NCBI GenBank assembly: GCA_947499595.1
Contig: CANMOY010000010.1
Location: forward strand, 1-64,000
Length of the DNA stretch: 64,000 bases
DNA from: an uncultured Mesonia sp.
GTDB lineage: Bacteria; Bacteroidota; Bacteroidia; Flavobacteriales; Flavobacteriaceae
Direction of reading: 5' to 3'
Of the stretch, positions 1 to 7,850 are shown piece by piece (position 1 is the first letter of the stretch; the number at the start of each line of letters is the position of its first letter). The notes beneath the pieces were generated by a model, which made no database searches, was not told the DNA's origin, and saw nothing but the letters and a program-made list of their open reading frames with translations. The translations under genes were made by a program, and so were the position numbers.

Positions 1-85
1 GAATTTGGTCAACGACTAAAAGTTTGGTTTCTAGATTGACTTTTTGATAGCTTTTTTTTCGCCAGTGGTCTTTTTTTGTTTTCAT
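1..85 (-). CDS. IS3-like transposase OrfA, N-terminal fragment (runs off the window)
   Basis: Reading the minus strand from an ATG at 85 gives 28 in-frame codons with no stop before the window edge: a strongly basic start (K3, K4, K5, R9, K10, K11) followed by a segment like the helix-turn-helix entry of IS3/IS911-type OrfA proteins (LETKLLVVDQI). The gene continues left of the window. It sits just inside an imperfect terminal inverted repeat (89..119) and next to a tyrosine recombinase, which fits a mobile element. Only 28 residues are visible, so the family call is tentative; another small HTH protein is possible. Confidence 0.45.
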   Translation of the reverse strand, partial: MKTKKDHWRKKSYQKVNLETKLLVVDQI

Positions 86-88
86 AAG

Positions 89-119
89 TGACTATAATTA
101 AGGGTTTAATTTTTAGTCA
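89..119. repeat. Imperfect inverted repeat, candidate IS terminus
   Basis: The segment opens with TGACTATAATTAA and closes with the near-complement TTTAATTTTTAGTCA, so both ends carry TGACTA/TAGTCA. It lies immediately upstream of the transposase-like start at 85. IS3-family ends commonly begin with TG and end with CA, so position 119 could be the outer boundary of the element. No second copy or target duplication is visible because the element leaves the window. Confidence 0.35.
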
Positions 120-186
120 ACCTATTTCAGGAAAGTTCATTTTTTGGATGCCTCACAACTGGTTATATCGAGTCAAATATACACTT

Positions 187-1383
187 TTATAGGTTAATAT
201 TTCCGGATAAAGATACTTTTTTGGTATCATAGCCTTGTTGATTAAGTTGCTGTAAAGCAGAATCTAATGGACTCTTTATTTGTAGCAACTGCTTACGACT
301 TACGTGCGTGTAAATCATGGTGGTTTCGGGTTTACTATGCCCCAACAATTCTTGTATATAACGCAAGTCTACTCCGGTTTCAAGTAAATGGGTAGCAAAA
401 GAGTGTCGCAGGGTATGCGGAGTTACCGTTTTGGTTATTTTAGCGCGTAAAACAGCACGCTTTAATGAAGCTCTAACACTGCTAGCTTGATAAGCGTATC
501 CAGAACGACCTTCTATTAAAAAATGTCGGGGTTGATAAGTGTTTAAATAATTATATAATAAAGGTAAAATGGTATCGGCTAATATAACTACGCGGTCTTT
601 TCGCCCCTTGCTGCGATGTATGAAAATTTGTCGGCGTTCAATGTTTAAATCGCTTACTCGTAAGGATAGGGCTTCTCCAATTCGTAAACCAGAAGAGTAG
701 AGGAGAGCAAAAATAAACCTATGCTTTAGGTTTTTTGTGGCTTGTAATATTCGCAAAACCTCTTCTAAAGATAATACGCTAGGTAAAGACTTATTGCGCT
801 TGGGGCGCAAGTGGTTCAAATCTTCCTGTAATTCTATGTTAAACAAAACTACATAATGCTTTAATGCACTAATACACTGCCTGTGTGTACTTATAGAAAA
901 TTGCTTGGCAGCTATTTCATCTTCTATGAACCGATTAAAATCGGTTAAAGCCAATGATAAAGGATCTTTTTTAGTGTAATGCTCAAATTTTAAAACAAAA
1001 CTGCAGTAAGTGGCTAAGGTACTTTGGCTATAACGCTTCCCGCGTAAATATTTATAGTACTGTTTTAACCTATGACGCCCCTCTTGGCTTAAATTGTCTG
1101 CATTTACAACATTTTGCGTTTTAGGTTGAGGTCTCGCTTTGTTTTTGGGAAGCTTAAATCCGCTTAAAGCGCTATAATCTACATAGTGATTCTTTTTGCG
1201 AAAATAAGCATACAAATTGGCGCCGGTCTCTGGCTTTTGTAAAACATAAAAACAACGCTGCGTACTAGAATATTTAACCTTAGCTATCTTCTTGGTATAA
1301 GCAATCAATTCGCGATTGTATTCAAAAAAAATACCAATACAATGGGCCTCGCGATGAAAAATAGGTTTTAAGGTTATACGCAT
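187..1383 (-). CDS. Tyrosine recombinase / phage integrase family
   Basis: A 398-residue site-specific recombinase. Residues 1-80 form the small beta-rich N-terminal domain seen in many Bacteroidota integrases, about 100-190 the SAM-like core-binding domain, and about 205-375 the catalytic domain. The catalytic set is complete: R234, K259, H323, R326 (HTLRH), H349 (LLGH) and nucleophile Y358, so the enzyme should be able to cut and rejoin DNA. It is longer than XerC/XerD (about 300) and is not linked to core genes, so it is probably an element or integron-like recombinase rather than the chromosome-dimer resolvase. Its neighbours are a transposase fragment on one side and about 500 bp without genes, then tRNA-His, on the other. 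Confidence 0.9.
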   Translation of the reverse strand: MRITLKPIFHREAHCIGIFFEYNRELIAYTKKIAKVKYSSTQRCFYVLQKPETGANLYAYFRKKNHYVDYSALSGFKLPKNKARPQPKTQNVVNADNLSQEGRHRLKQYYKYLRGKRYSQSTLATYCSFVLKFEHYTKKDPLSLALTDFNRFIEDEIAAKQFSISTHRQCISALKHYVVLFNIELQEDLNHLRPKRNKSLPSVLSLEEVLRILQATKNLKHRFIFALLYSSGLRIGEALSLRVSDLNIERRQIFIHRSKGRKDRVVILADTILPLLYNYLNTYQPRHFLIEGRSGYAYQASSVRASLKRAVLRAKITKTVTPHTLRHSFATHLLETGVDLRYIQELLGHSKPETTMIYTHVSRKQLLQIKSPLDSALQQLNQQGYDTKKVSLSGNINL

Positions 1384-1852
1384 TTTGTTTTAATTTTATT
1401 AACCGTACAATTTAACAATAATAAAATTAAAAAATCATTAATACGCTTTAAAAAATAGTTTAAACGATGTTTTTATCTTATTAAATGCATATTATTTATA
1501 ATTTAATCAATTGCGTGTTGCACTGGTATTAATAAAACAAGAGTAGAGTAATGATGGAGATTATTTAAGGTTAAACCGGATTTTGAGAAGCTAGCTTGCT
1601 TGTTTATTGGGAAATAACATTATTCCGATTGATTAAATTTCATAAGTTAAACCGAATTAAAAGCTTGAAGCTGATTTTTTAAAGTGCGTCCCGATGAATA
1701 AAATTCAACTTAAAAGTTCATTCTGTTAAATGGGTGTGTATGTTTTAAGGCCACTTGTTTCGCTGAGGCGAATAGAAAAAATCTATCCTGATAAAACCCT
1801 TAATAATTTCGTCGTAAGTAGAAGGAGTTTTATGCAGTAAATAGCAAAAAAA
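1384..1852. other. Gene-poor spacer between integrase and tRNA-His
   Basis: About 470 AT-rich bases upstream of the integrase start. I find no ORF of credible length on either strand and no recognisable RNA. One short hairpin (TTCGC-TGAG-GCGAA) lies near 1758-1771. No duplicate of the tRNA-His 3' end is visible here, so an attachment site cannot be assigned. Confidence 0.5.
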
Positions 1853-1876
1853 AAGCCTCGCTAAAAAGCGAGGCTT
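1853..1876 (-). terminator. Rho-independent terminator of tRNA-His
   Basis: A perfect 10-bp stem (AAGCCTCGCT / AGCGAGGCTT) with an AAAA loop. On the minus strand it is followed by a run of T (A-run on the plus strand at about 1846-1854) and lies six bases past the tRNA 3' end. Confidence 0.85.
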
Positions 1877-1882
1877 ATAAAG

Positions 1883-1957
1883 GGTGGAAGATCGGTCTCG
1901 AACCGACGACCTCCTGAACCACAATCAGGCGCTCTAACCAACTGAGCTACAACCACC
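1883..1957 (-). tRNA. tRNA-His (anticodon GTG)
   Basis: Cloverleaf on the minus strand with anticodon loop TTGTGGT (GTG), D arm GCTCAG...GAGC and T arm GTCGG-TTCGAGA-CCGAT. It has the diagnostic extra G at -1 (1957) opposite C73. CCA is not encoded. The acceptor stem pairs at positions 1-4 and 7, but T5-T68 and T6-T67 are U-U mismatches. The terminator at 1853..1876 follows directly. Confidence 0.95.
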
Positions 1958-2015
1958 ATTTGTTTGCGGGTGCAAATCTAAAAAATAATAACCATTCTGC
2001 CAAGAAAAAAATACA

Positions 2016-2732
2016 TTAAATTAAATCGAATGCAGAATTTAAAGCAATGGGTCTTTCGCTGGTAAAGCCTTCGGCATAATCGGTGCCAATTAGTCTACCT
2101 AAATTTTGAGCTCTATAGGTCACACTGTCAAGAAAATTGGTGCTAGATATAGGTGTCTCAGGCTCATTGGCATGGGCTTGATAAAACTGTGAACCATATG
2201 CTTTTACTGCCTTAATTTTTGTTTCAATGTGAGCTCCAATATCTAGAATTATATCGGGCGTTATTTCCTGCCATTGTATATAATGCAAGACCAAACGCGG
2301 GCGCCAAGCGGCTTGAGGTTTACCTTCCCATTGAGTTTCAATTTTACGTAACCCGCTTAAAAAGCAGGCGTCACTTACCAGTTTGCTTCCCTTTCCGTGG
2401 TCTATATGCCGGTCTCTTATAGCATTGCAAAAAACAATTTCGGGCTGAAAAGCACGAATTTGTTTAATTACTTCTAGTTGATTGTCTTTGTTGTTGGTGA
2501 AAAAACCATCGCTAAAACCTAAGTTATGTCGGTAACTTACACCTAACAAATCGGCAGCAGCTTGTGCTTCTTGAGCACGAAGCTCAGCACTTCCTCGAGT
2601 ACCTAATTCACCTCGGGTTAAATCTACAATTCCTACTTTTTTACCAGCTGCAATCTCTTTGGCTAAAGTGCCACTGCAACCCAGCTCTACATCATCGGGA
2701 TGGGCTCCGAATGCTAATATATCTAATTTCAT
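2016..2732 (-). CDS. bshB1: Bacillithiol biosynthesis deacetylase BshB1 (LmbE family)
   Basis: A 238-residue PIG-L/LmbE-type zinc deacetylase. The N-terminal AHPDD motif (10-14) and the DRHIDH motif (107-112) supply the metal ligands and catalytic base typical of the family, and the length matches BshB1. The enzyme removes acetate from GlcNAc-malate to give GlcN-malate, to which BshC adds cysteine to make bacillithiol. The start overlaps the stop of the upstream transporter gene by four bases (ATGA), which implies translational coupling within an operon that also carries a Cys/Met lyase; a sulfur/thiol theme is therefore plausible. bshA and bshC are not in the window. Confidence 0.88.
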   Translation of the reverse strand: MKLDILAFGAHPDDVELGCSGTLAKEIAAGKKVGIVDLTRGELGTRGSAELRAQEAQAAADLLGVSYRHNLGFSDGFFTNNKDNQLEVIKQIRAFQPEIVFCNAIRDRHIDHGKGSKLVSDACFLSGLRKIETQWEGKPQAAWRPRLVLHYIQWQEITPDIILDIGAHIETKIKAVKAYGSQFYQAHANEPETPISSTNFLDSVTYRAQNLGRLIGTDYAEGFTSERPIALNSAFDLI

Positions 2733-4213
2733 GCGAGGCTTGTTTTGTTATTTTTAAGTTGTCTTATTTTTATATTTAATGCGGCAAACAATAACGTCAT
2801 AAACGGACTTAAGTAATTGAAAATCGCATAGGTGAAGTAACTCAATACAGGAACACCTAAAACACCACTATGGTAGGCTCCGCAAGTATTCCAAGGGATT
2901 AGCACAGAGGTAACTGTAGCAGAATCTTCTAACGTACGGCTTAGGTTTTCTGGCGCTAAGCCTTTGTCTTTATAAGCTTTAGCAAACATTTTACCAGGAA
3001 CCACAATAGCTAAGTATTGGTCTGATGCGGTTACATTTAGGGCTAGACAACTTATTACGGTGCTGCTAAACAACCCAAAGGTTGAGTGAAACAAGTTGAG
3101 CAAAGCTTTGCTTATTCTACTTAAGGCCCCAATAGCATCCATTATTCCGCCAAAAGTCATAGCACAAATAATTAGCCAAATGGTACCGAGCATACCATAC
3201 ATTCCGCCCGAGGAAAATAAATCGTTTAAAGCGGTGTAGTTGGTGGGTACTTCTACACTCACAGTGATCGAGTCAATTATTCCGCGATAAGCGCTAGAAA
3301 TACTCAAAACATCGGTTCCGGCAATTTGATTTAAAACGTGAGGTTGAAAAAAAATGCTAGCTATCGCTGCCAATAGAGTTCCTAACAATAAAGCCACTAA
3401 TGGGGGTGTTTTTTTAATGATTAAAAAGACTACCAAAAGAGGTACGGCAAATAACCACGGACTAATGGTAAAAGCGCTGTCTATCGCATTCAATATTTTT
3501 TGGGTATTTACTTGATCTGGGGTGTCTAAATTTAAACCGATTATAATAAAGACAATTAAAGTGATTATTATAGAAGGTACAGTGGTGTATAGCATATACC
3601 TAATATGGGTAAACAAATCTGTACCAGCCATAGCAGGGGCCAAGTTTGTAGTATCACTTAATGGAGATAATTTGTCACCAAAATAAGCTCCACTTAGTAT
3701 GGCACCGGCCGTCATTCCTAAAGATATGCCTAATGCCTCAGATATGCCTATCAAGGCAATACCAACCGTAGCAGAGGTGGTCCAGCTACTTCCTGTGGCA
3801 ACAGAAATAATGGAGCAAATCACCACGCAGGCTGCCAAAAATATGCTGGGGTTTAATAATTGCAATCCGTAGTAAATCATACTAGGGATAATACCGCTAA
3901 CCAGCCAAGTACCCGATAGGGCGCCAACCATAAGCAGAATCAAAATTGGGCCAGAAGTAGATTTGATGTTTTGCGCTACCTCTTCTACCATAGTTTTGTA
4001 GGATACACGATTAAAATAACCTACAATAGCCGCAACCGCTGCCCCCATAAGGAGAATAAATTGATTGGACCCGTCTAGGGCACTATCTCCATAAACATAA
4101 ACGTTGTAAGCGAGCATGCCTATTAATGCAAAGACAGGCAAAAGTGCCTGTCTTAGACTCAAATTATTTTCAATAATGTGTTGGTTATTCGGATCAGATG
4201 ATTGGGTGTCCAT
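2729..4213 (-). CDS. NhaC-family Na+/H+ antiporter or MetT-like methionine transporter
   Basis: A polytopic membrane protein of about 494 residues with many hydrophobic helices and NhaC signatures (SGAYFGDKLSPLSDTTNLAPA; ATGSSWTTSATVG). The start chosen is the internal ATG at 4213, giving MDTQSSD, because family similarity begins soon after it; an upstream in-frame ATG at 4261 would add 16 basic/hydrophobic residues. NhaC proteins are annotated as Na+/H+ antiporters, but one branch (MetT) has been predicted from regulon analysis to import methionine. Position between a Cys/Met lyase gene upstream and bshB1 downstream (4-base overlap) favours an amino-acid substrate here. That substrate is inference. 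Confidence 0.85.
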   Translation of the reverse strand: MDTQSSDPNNQHIIENNLSLRQALLPVFALIGMLAYNVYVYGDSALDGSNQFILLMGAAVAAIVGYFNRVSYKTMVEEVAQNIKSTSGPILILLMVGALSGTWLVSGIIPSMIYYGLQLLNPSIFLAACVVICSIISVATGSSWTTSATVGIALIGISEALGISLGMTAGAILSGAYFGDKLSPLSDTTNLAPAMAGTDLFTHIRYMLYTTVPSIIITLIVFIIIGLNLDTPDQVNTQKILNAIDSAFTISPWLFAVPLLVVFLIIKKTPPLVALLLGTLLAAIASIFFQPHVLNQIAGTDVLSISSAYRGIIDSITVSVEVPTNYTALNDLFSSGGMYGMLGTIWLIICAMTFGGIMDAIGALSRISKALLNLFHSTFGLFSSTVISCLALNVTASDQYLAIVVPGKMFAKAYKDKGLAPENLSRTLEDSATVTSVLIPWNTCGAYHSGVLGVPVLSYFTYAIFNYLSPFMTLLFAALNIKIRQLKNNKTSLA

Positions 4214-4292
4214 TTTTTTTTTACTGGCTTTATAGCGAATTAAGGCTAGTAAAGTAAACATTTTTTTAATAATTATTTGCGCTTAATATTAA

Positions 4293-5516
4293 TTAATTTG
4301 CATTTAGTAAATCAGAGGCTACTATGCCGCTGGCTTCCAGGCACTTTTTAATGCCATCCCAACTTTGTGCAATGCTATGATCTAGACCAATAGAAAAACG
4401 TATCAAACCATTGCTTAAGCCCATAGCTGTTTGTTCCTCTTCAGGGATTTCAGAAGAAGTTGATTTTCCAGGGGCGCTGAATAGCGTTCGGTAAAATCCT
4501 AAACTTACCGCTAAATCTCCTAAGTTATAAGCTTGCATCATTTCTAGAAAAACATTGGCTTTTTCAAAACTTCCTACATCAACCGTAAGCATCCCCCCAA
4601 AACCAAAATCACTGTAATGTTTTGCCTTAAAATAGGCGTGACTTTTATGTGATGCTAAACCAGGATAAACCGTTTTTAAGCCTAAGCTTTCAAATTTTTT
4701 GGCCAAAAAAAGTGCGTTTTTACTATGTTGTTGAATACGTACCGGTAGCGTTCTTAAATTCTTGAGTATAGAAGCGGCACGTAGACTATCTAAAGTTGCT
4801 CCCAGTAACATGGCAGCACCTTCATTTACATCACGTAAACTCAGTATAAATTCTTGCTTAGCACAAATCACTCCGCCTAAAGTGTCACTACTGTCATTTA
4901 TGTACTTGGTAAGGGAGTGAATCACCACATCGGCACCCATTTGGGCGGGACAAAAAGATAAAGGAGAAAAAGTGTTGTCTATCACCAATTTTAAACTATA
5001 CTTTTTTGCGATGACATTTAGAGCATCTATATGAGCTACTTCTAGTAGTGGATTACTCAGCGTTTCGGCATATAGGACTTTTGTTTGTGGGGTAATACTG
5101 GCTTCTACCTCTTGTAAGTTTGTAATATCTACAAAGCGCGTTTTTATACCTAAGCCTGGCATAAAGTTCTTCATGAACGCATAAGTACCTCCATACACGG
5201 TACGACTGCTTACCACCTCATCTCCCTGCTGGCAAAGTTGCAACAAAACAGCGGTAATTGCACCCATGCCACTGGCGGTAACCAAGGCATCCTCGGTACC
5301 CTCCATGCGAGCGAGTGCTTGTTCAAGATAAGATAGAGTAGGATTGGAGTGTCGAGAATATAAAAATAAGCCTTCGGTTTTGCCTTCAAAGGTTTCAAAC
5401 ATTTCTTGTGGGTTGCGAAACCTAAACGTGCTCGAGTCGGCTATAGGCGGATTAACCCCGCGGTCTTGAGTAGCTAATTGTAGCTCCTGTAATGCAATTC
5501 CTGGATGATGCTTCAT
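4293..5516 (-). CDS. Cys/Met metabolism PLP-dependent lyase, methionine gamma-lyase-like
   Basis: About 407 residues of the gamma-family of PLP enzymes. Visible motifs are YSRHSNPT (53-60, cofactor phosphate/substrate), D180 in VIDNTF (pyridine nitrogen) and the Schiff-base lysine K204 in HSLTKY. The ATG at 5516 was chosen; an in-frame start at 5612 would add 32 hydrophobic residues outside the fold and would run across the Lrp-like site at 5619. The family includes methionine gamma-lyase, cystathionine gamma-lyase and O-acetylhomoserine sulfhydrylase. Divergence from an Lrp-type gene resembles the Pseudomonas mdeR-mdeA arrangement and favours methionine gamma-lyase. However, the active-site Cys typical of that enzyme is Gly110 here, so specificity stays open. 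Confidence 0.85.
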   Translation of the reverse strand: MKHHPGIALQELQLATQDRGVNPPIADSSTFRFRNPQEMFETFEGKTEGLFLYSRHSNPTLSYLEQALARMEGTEDALVTASGMGAITAVLLQLCQQGDEVVSSRTVYGGTYAFMKNFMPGLGIKTRFVDITNLQEVEASITPQTKVLYAETLSNPLLEVAHIDALNVIAKKYSLKLVIDNTFSPLSFCPAQMGADVVIHSLTKYINDSSDTLGGVICAKQEFILSLRDVNEGAAMLLGATLDSLRAASILKNLRTLPVRIQQHSKNALFLAKKFESLGLKTVYPGLASHKSHAYFKAKHYSDFGFGGMLTVDVGSFEKANVFLEMMQAYNLGDLAVSLGFYRTLFSAPGKSTSSEIPEEEQTAMGLSNGLIRFSIGLDHSIAQSWDGIKKCLEASGIVASDLLNAN

Positions 5517-5618
5517 AGTGCAATGTATTTTATAATAAAAATAAAGATAATCCAAGCTTAAATGATTTACTATAGGTATTATTTTATTTAGTATAAAATT
5601 CGATAAAAACATAATTTA

Positions 5619-5633
5619 TAGAATATTATTCTG
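5619..5633. promoter_or_regulatory. Candidate Lrp-family operator
   Basis: TAGAATATTATTCTG is a 13-bp inverted repeat with one extra base on each side. It matches all 15 positions of the E. coli Lrp selection consensus YAGHAWATTWTDCTR. It lies in the 160-bp gap between the divergent Cys/Met lyase gene and the Lrp-type regulator, about 44 bases before the regulator start. The match is seen; binding by this regulator is inference. Confidence 0.6.
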
Positions 5634-5676
5634 TATTTTTAATTCTTTACGGATTAAAACGGAATAAAATAAACTT

Positions 5677-6138
5677 ATGCTTGATACTACTGATAAAAAC
5701 CTGTTGGCCTTACTGCAACAAGATGCTAAACAAACCATTAAAAGTTTAGCATTTAAATTGAGCCTTTCGGTCACAGCGGTGCACGAACGGATTAAAAAAC
5801 TGGAGAGAAATCAGACCATCTCCCAATATGTAGCTTTGATTGATAAAAATCGCGTTAATAAAAGTTTTATGGTGCTATGTCACCTTAAACTCAATGAACA
5901 TACCCGCGAAAATATAAGGCGCTTTGAAAAAGAGGTAACACAATTACCCGAGGTGATGGAGTGTTATCACGTGAGCGGAGATTATGATTTTATACTAAAA
6001 ATTCTAGTGAAAGATATGCCTGCTTATCGCGAATTTTTGGTCGATAAACTCACTGCTTTGAGTGGCATAGGAAGCACTCAAAGTACTTTTATAATAGATG
6101 AAGTGAAAGAGACTACGCAAATTGCTTTGAATTATTAA
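5677..6138 (+). CDS. Lrp/AsnC-family transcriptional regulator
   Basis: A 153-residue protein of standard Lrp length. Residues 1-60 form the winged helix-turn-helix (LLALLQQDAKQTIKSLAFKL, then VHERIKKLE) and about 65-145 the RAM ligand-binding domain with the characteristic CYHVSGDYDFILKI stretch. Such proteins are dimers/octamers that sense amino acids. It is transcribed away from the Cys/Met lyase operon, and an Lrp-consensus palindrome lies between them, so autoregulation plus control of the lyase and transporter in response to methionine or another amino acid is likely. Confidence 0.92.
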   Translation: MLDTTDKNLLALLQQDAKQTIKSLAFKLSLSVTAVHERIKKLERNQTISQYVALIDKNRVNKSFMVLCHLKLNEHTRENIRRFEKEVTQLPEVMECYHVSGDYDFILKILVKDMPAYREFLVDKLTALSGIGSTQSTFIIDEVKETTQIALNY

Positions 6139-6278
6139 AATAAATTCAGAACAATTAAACCGAGTGCTGCGCTAACAGAGCAAGGGAATTTTATTTGAAG
6201 GGTGACAAATTTGAATTTTAGGAAAGTTTATAACCAAAAACATCGCTTTAATCAAAAAACAAATAATAAGCCGCTAAC

Positions 6279-6308
6279 TTGGTCATTCTTGTAGATGTTG
6301 TATTTTTG
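6279..6308 (+). promoter_or_regulatory. Bacteroidota sigma-A type promoter of lpd
   Basis: TTG at 6279-6281, a 19-base spacer and TATTTTTG at 6301-6308, matching the known TTG/TAnnTTTG promoter form of this phylum. The lpd ATG is 30 bases downstream. Confidence 0.7.
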
Positions 6309-6337
6309 TAATCGTTTAAAAAAACCACAAAAAAATT

Positions 6338-7738
6338 ATGAACACGTACGATGTTGTTGTTATTGGGTCTGGACCTGGAGGTTATGTTGCCGCTATTCGT
6401 TGCGCACAACTAGGGCTAAAGACGGCCATTATAGAAAAATATGCTACTAAAGGTGGTACTTGCCTTAATGTAGGTTGTATCCCTTCAAAAGCATTGCTAG
6501 ATTCATCACATCACTATGAAGATGCCATTAAGCACTTCGAAGAGCATGGAATTGAAATCGCTGGAGAGGTGAAAATGAATCTTGAAAAAATGATGGCTAG
6601 AAAAAATACCGTTGTGGAGCAAACCACCAAGGGTATTGATTTCTTGATGGATAAGAATAAAATAGACACTTACCAAGGAGTAGGGTCTTTTAAAGATAAA
6701 AATCATATAATTATCAAAGGTGAAGAAGAGGTAACTATTGAAGCAAAAAATACCATTATTGCTACCGGTAGTAAACCAGCTAGCTTACCTTTTATTGAGA
6801 TAGATAAAGAAAGAATTATTACCTCTACCGAGGCGCTAAAAATGAAAGAAGTGCCTAAACATTTATTGGTTATAGGTGGCGGTGTGATTGGTTTAGAGTT
6901 GGGCCAAGTGTACAAAAGACTTGGGGCAGAGGTTACCGTAATTGAGTACATGGACCGTATCATACCCACTATGGATAAAGCTCAAAGTAAAGAGCTTATG
7001 AAGGTGCTTAAAAAGCAAAAAACAAAATTTGCACTTTCGCACCAAGTTACTGCCGTAGAAAATAAAGGTGATGAAGTAGTGGTAAAAGCCAAAGACAAGA
7101 AAGGTAACGAAGTAGAATTTAAAGGTGATTATTGCTTGGTTTCTGTGGGAAGAAAGCCTTTTACAGCTGGTTTAAACGCAGAAGCCGCAGGCGTAAAATT
7201 GAACGATAGAGGTCAGGTTGAAGTGAATGAAAACTTGCAAACTAACGTAAGCAATATTTATGCGATAGGCGATGTAGTAAAAGGAGCGATGCTGGCACAT
7301 AAGGCCGAAGAGGAGGGTACTTTTGTAGCCGAAGTAATTGCTGGTCAAAAACCACATATCAATTACAACCTTATTCCAGGAGTGGTTTATACCTGGCCAG
7401 AGGTTGCTTCTGTAGGAAAAACCGAAGAGCAATTAAAAGAGGAAAAAGTAAACTATGCCAGTGGGCAATTCCCTATGCGTGCCTTGGGTAGATCACGAGC
7501 TAGTGGAGATATCGATGGTTTTGTAAAAATCTTAACCAATAAAGAAACAGATGAGGTGCTAGGGGTACACATGGTAGGCGCACGCGCAGCCGATTTAATT
7601 GCCGAAGCTGTTACCGCAATGGAGTTTAGAGCCAGTGCAGAAGATATTTCAAGAATGAGTCACGCTCATCCTACCTATGCAGAAGCAGTAAAAGAAGCTG
7701 CACTTGCCGCAACTGGCGATAGAGCTTTGCATGTTTAG
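6338..7738 (+). CDS. lpdA: Dihydrolipoyl dehydrogenase (E3)
   Basis: A 466-residue flavoprotein disulfide reductase that reoxidises dihydrolipoamide for pyruvate, 2-oxoglutarate or branched-chain dehydrogenase complexes and the glycine cleavage system. FAD-binding GSGPGG is near residues 10-15, the redox disulfide is C42-C47 in GGTCLNVGC, the NAD-binding GGGVIGLE lies mid-protein, and the interface His444-Glu449 pair (HPTYAE) is present. It is a single-gene unit with its own promoter upstream and a strong bidirectional terminator downstream; no E1 or E2 genes are nearby. sucD, another TCA-cycle gene, lies 50 kb away. Confidence 0.97.
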   Translation: MNTYDVVVIGSGPGGYVAAIRCAQLGLKTAIIEKYATKGGTCLNVGCIPSKALLDSSHHYEDAIKHFEEHGIEIAGEVKMNLEKMMARKNTVVEQTTKGIDFLMDKNKIDTYQGVGSFKDKNHIIIKGEEEVTIEAKNTIIATGSKPASLPFIEIDKERIITSTEALKMKEVPKHLLVIGGGVIGLELGQVYKRLGAEVTVIEYMDRIIPTMDKAQSKELMKVLKKQKTKFALSHQVTAVENKGDEVVVKAKDKKGNEVEFKGDYCLVSVGRKPFTAGLNAEAAGVKLNDRGQVEVNENLQTNVSNIYAIGDVVKGAMLAHKAEEEGTFVAEVIAGQKPHINYNLIPGVVYTWPEVASVGKTEEQLKEEKVNYASGQFPMRALGRSRASGDIDGFVKILTNKETDEVLGVHMVGARAADLIAEAVTAMEFRASAEDISRMSHAHPTYAEAVKEAALAATGDRALHV

Positions 7739-7778
7739 TATAAATTTTATTTCCGCTTAAAGCGGATATTATACCCGT

Positions 7779-7816
7779 AAAAAACCCCTGTAATATTCAA
7801 ATTACAGGGGTTTTTT
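7779..7816. terminator. Bidirectional terminator between lpd and the YeiH gene
   Basis: A 16-bp perfect stem (arms end in CCCCTGTAAT / ATTACAGGGG) with an ATTCAA loop, flanked by A6 on one side and T6 on the other, so it can end transcription from both convergent genes. Confidence 0.9.
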
Positions 7817-7850
7817 GTAAACCAAAAATAAATGAAAAACTAAATCAATT

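Noticed and set aside
1384-1852. Attachment site or partial tRNA-His copy beside the integrase
   Set aside because: I searched by eye for a repeat of the tRNA 3' end and found none in this spacer.
6506-7432. Three minus-strand reading frames of 66-88 codons opposite lpd
   Set aside because: They lie wholly within a well-supported dehydrogenase gene, show no known motif and have hydrophobic or low-complexity translations typical of antisense shadows.
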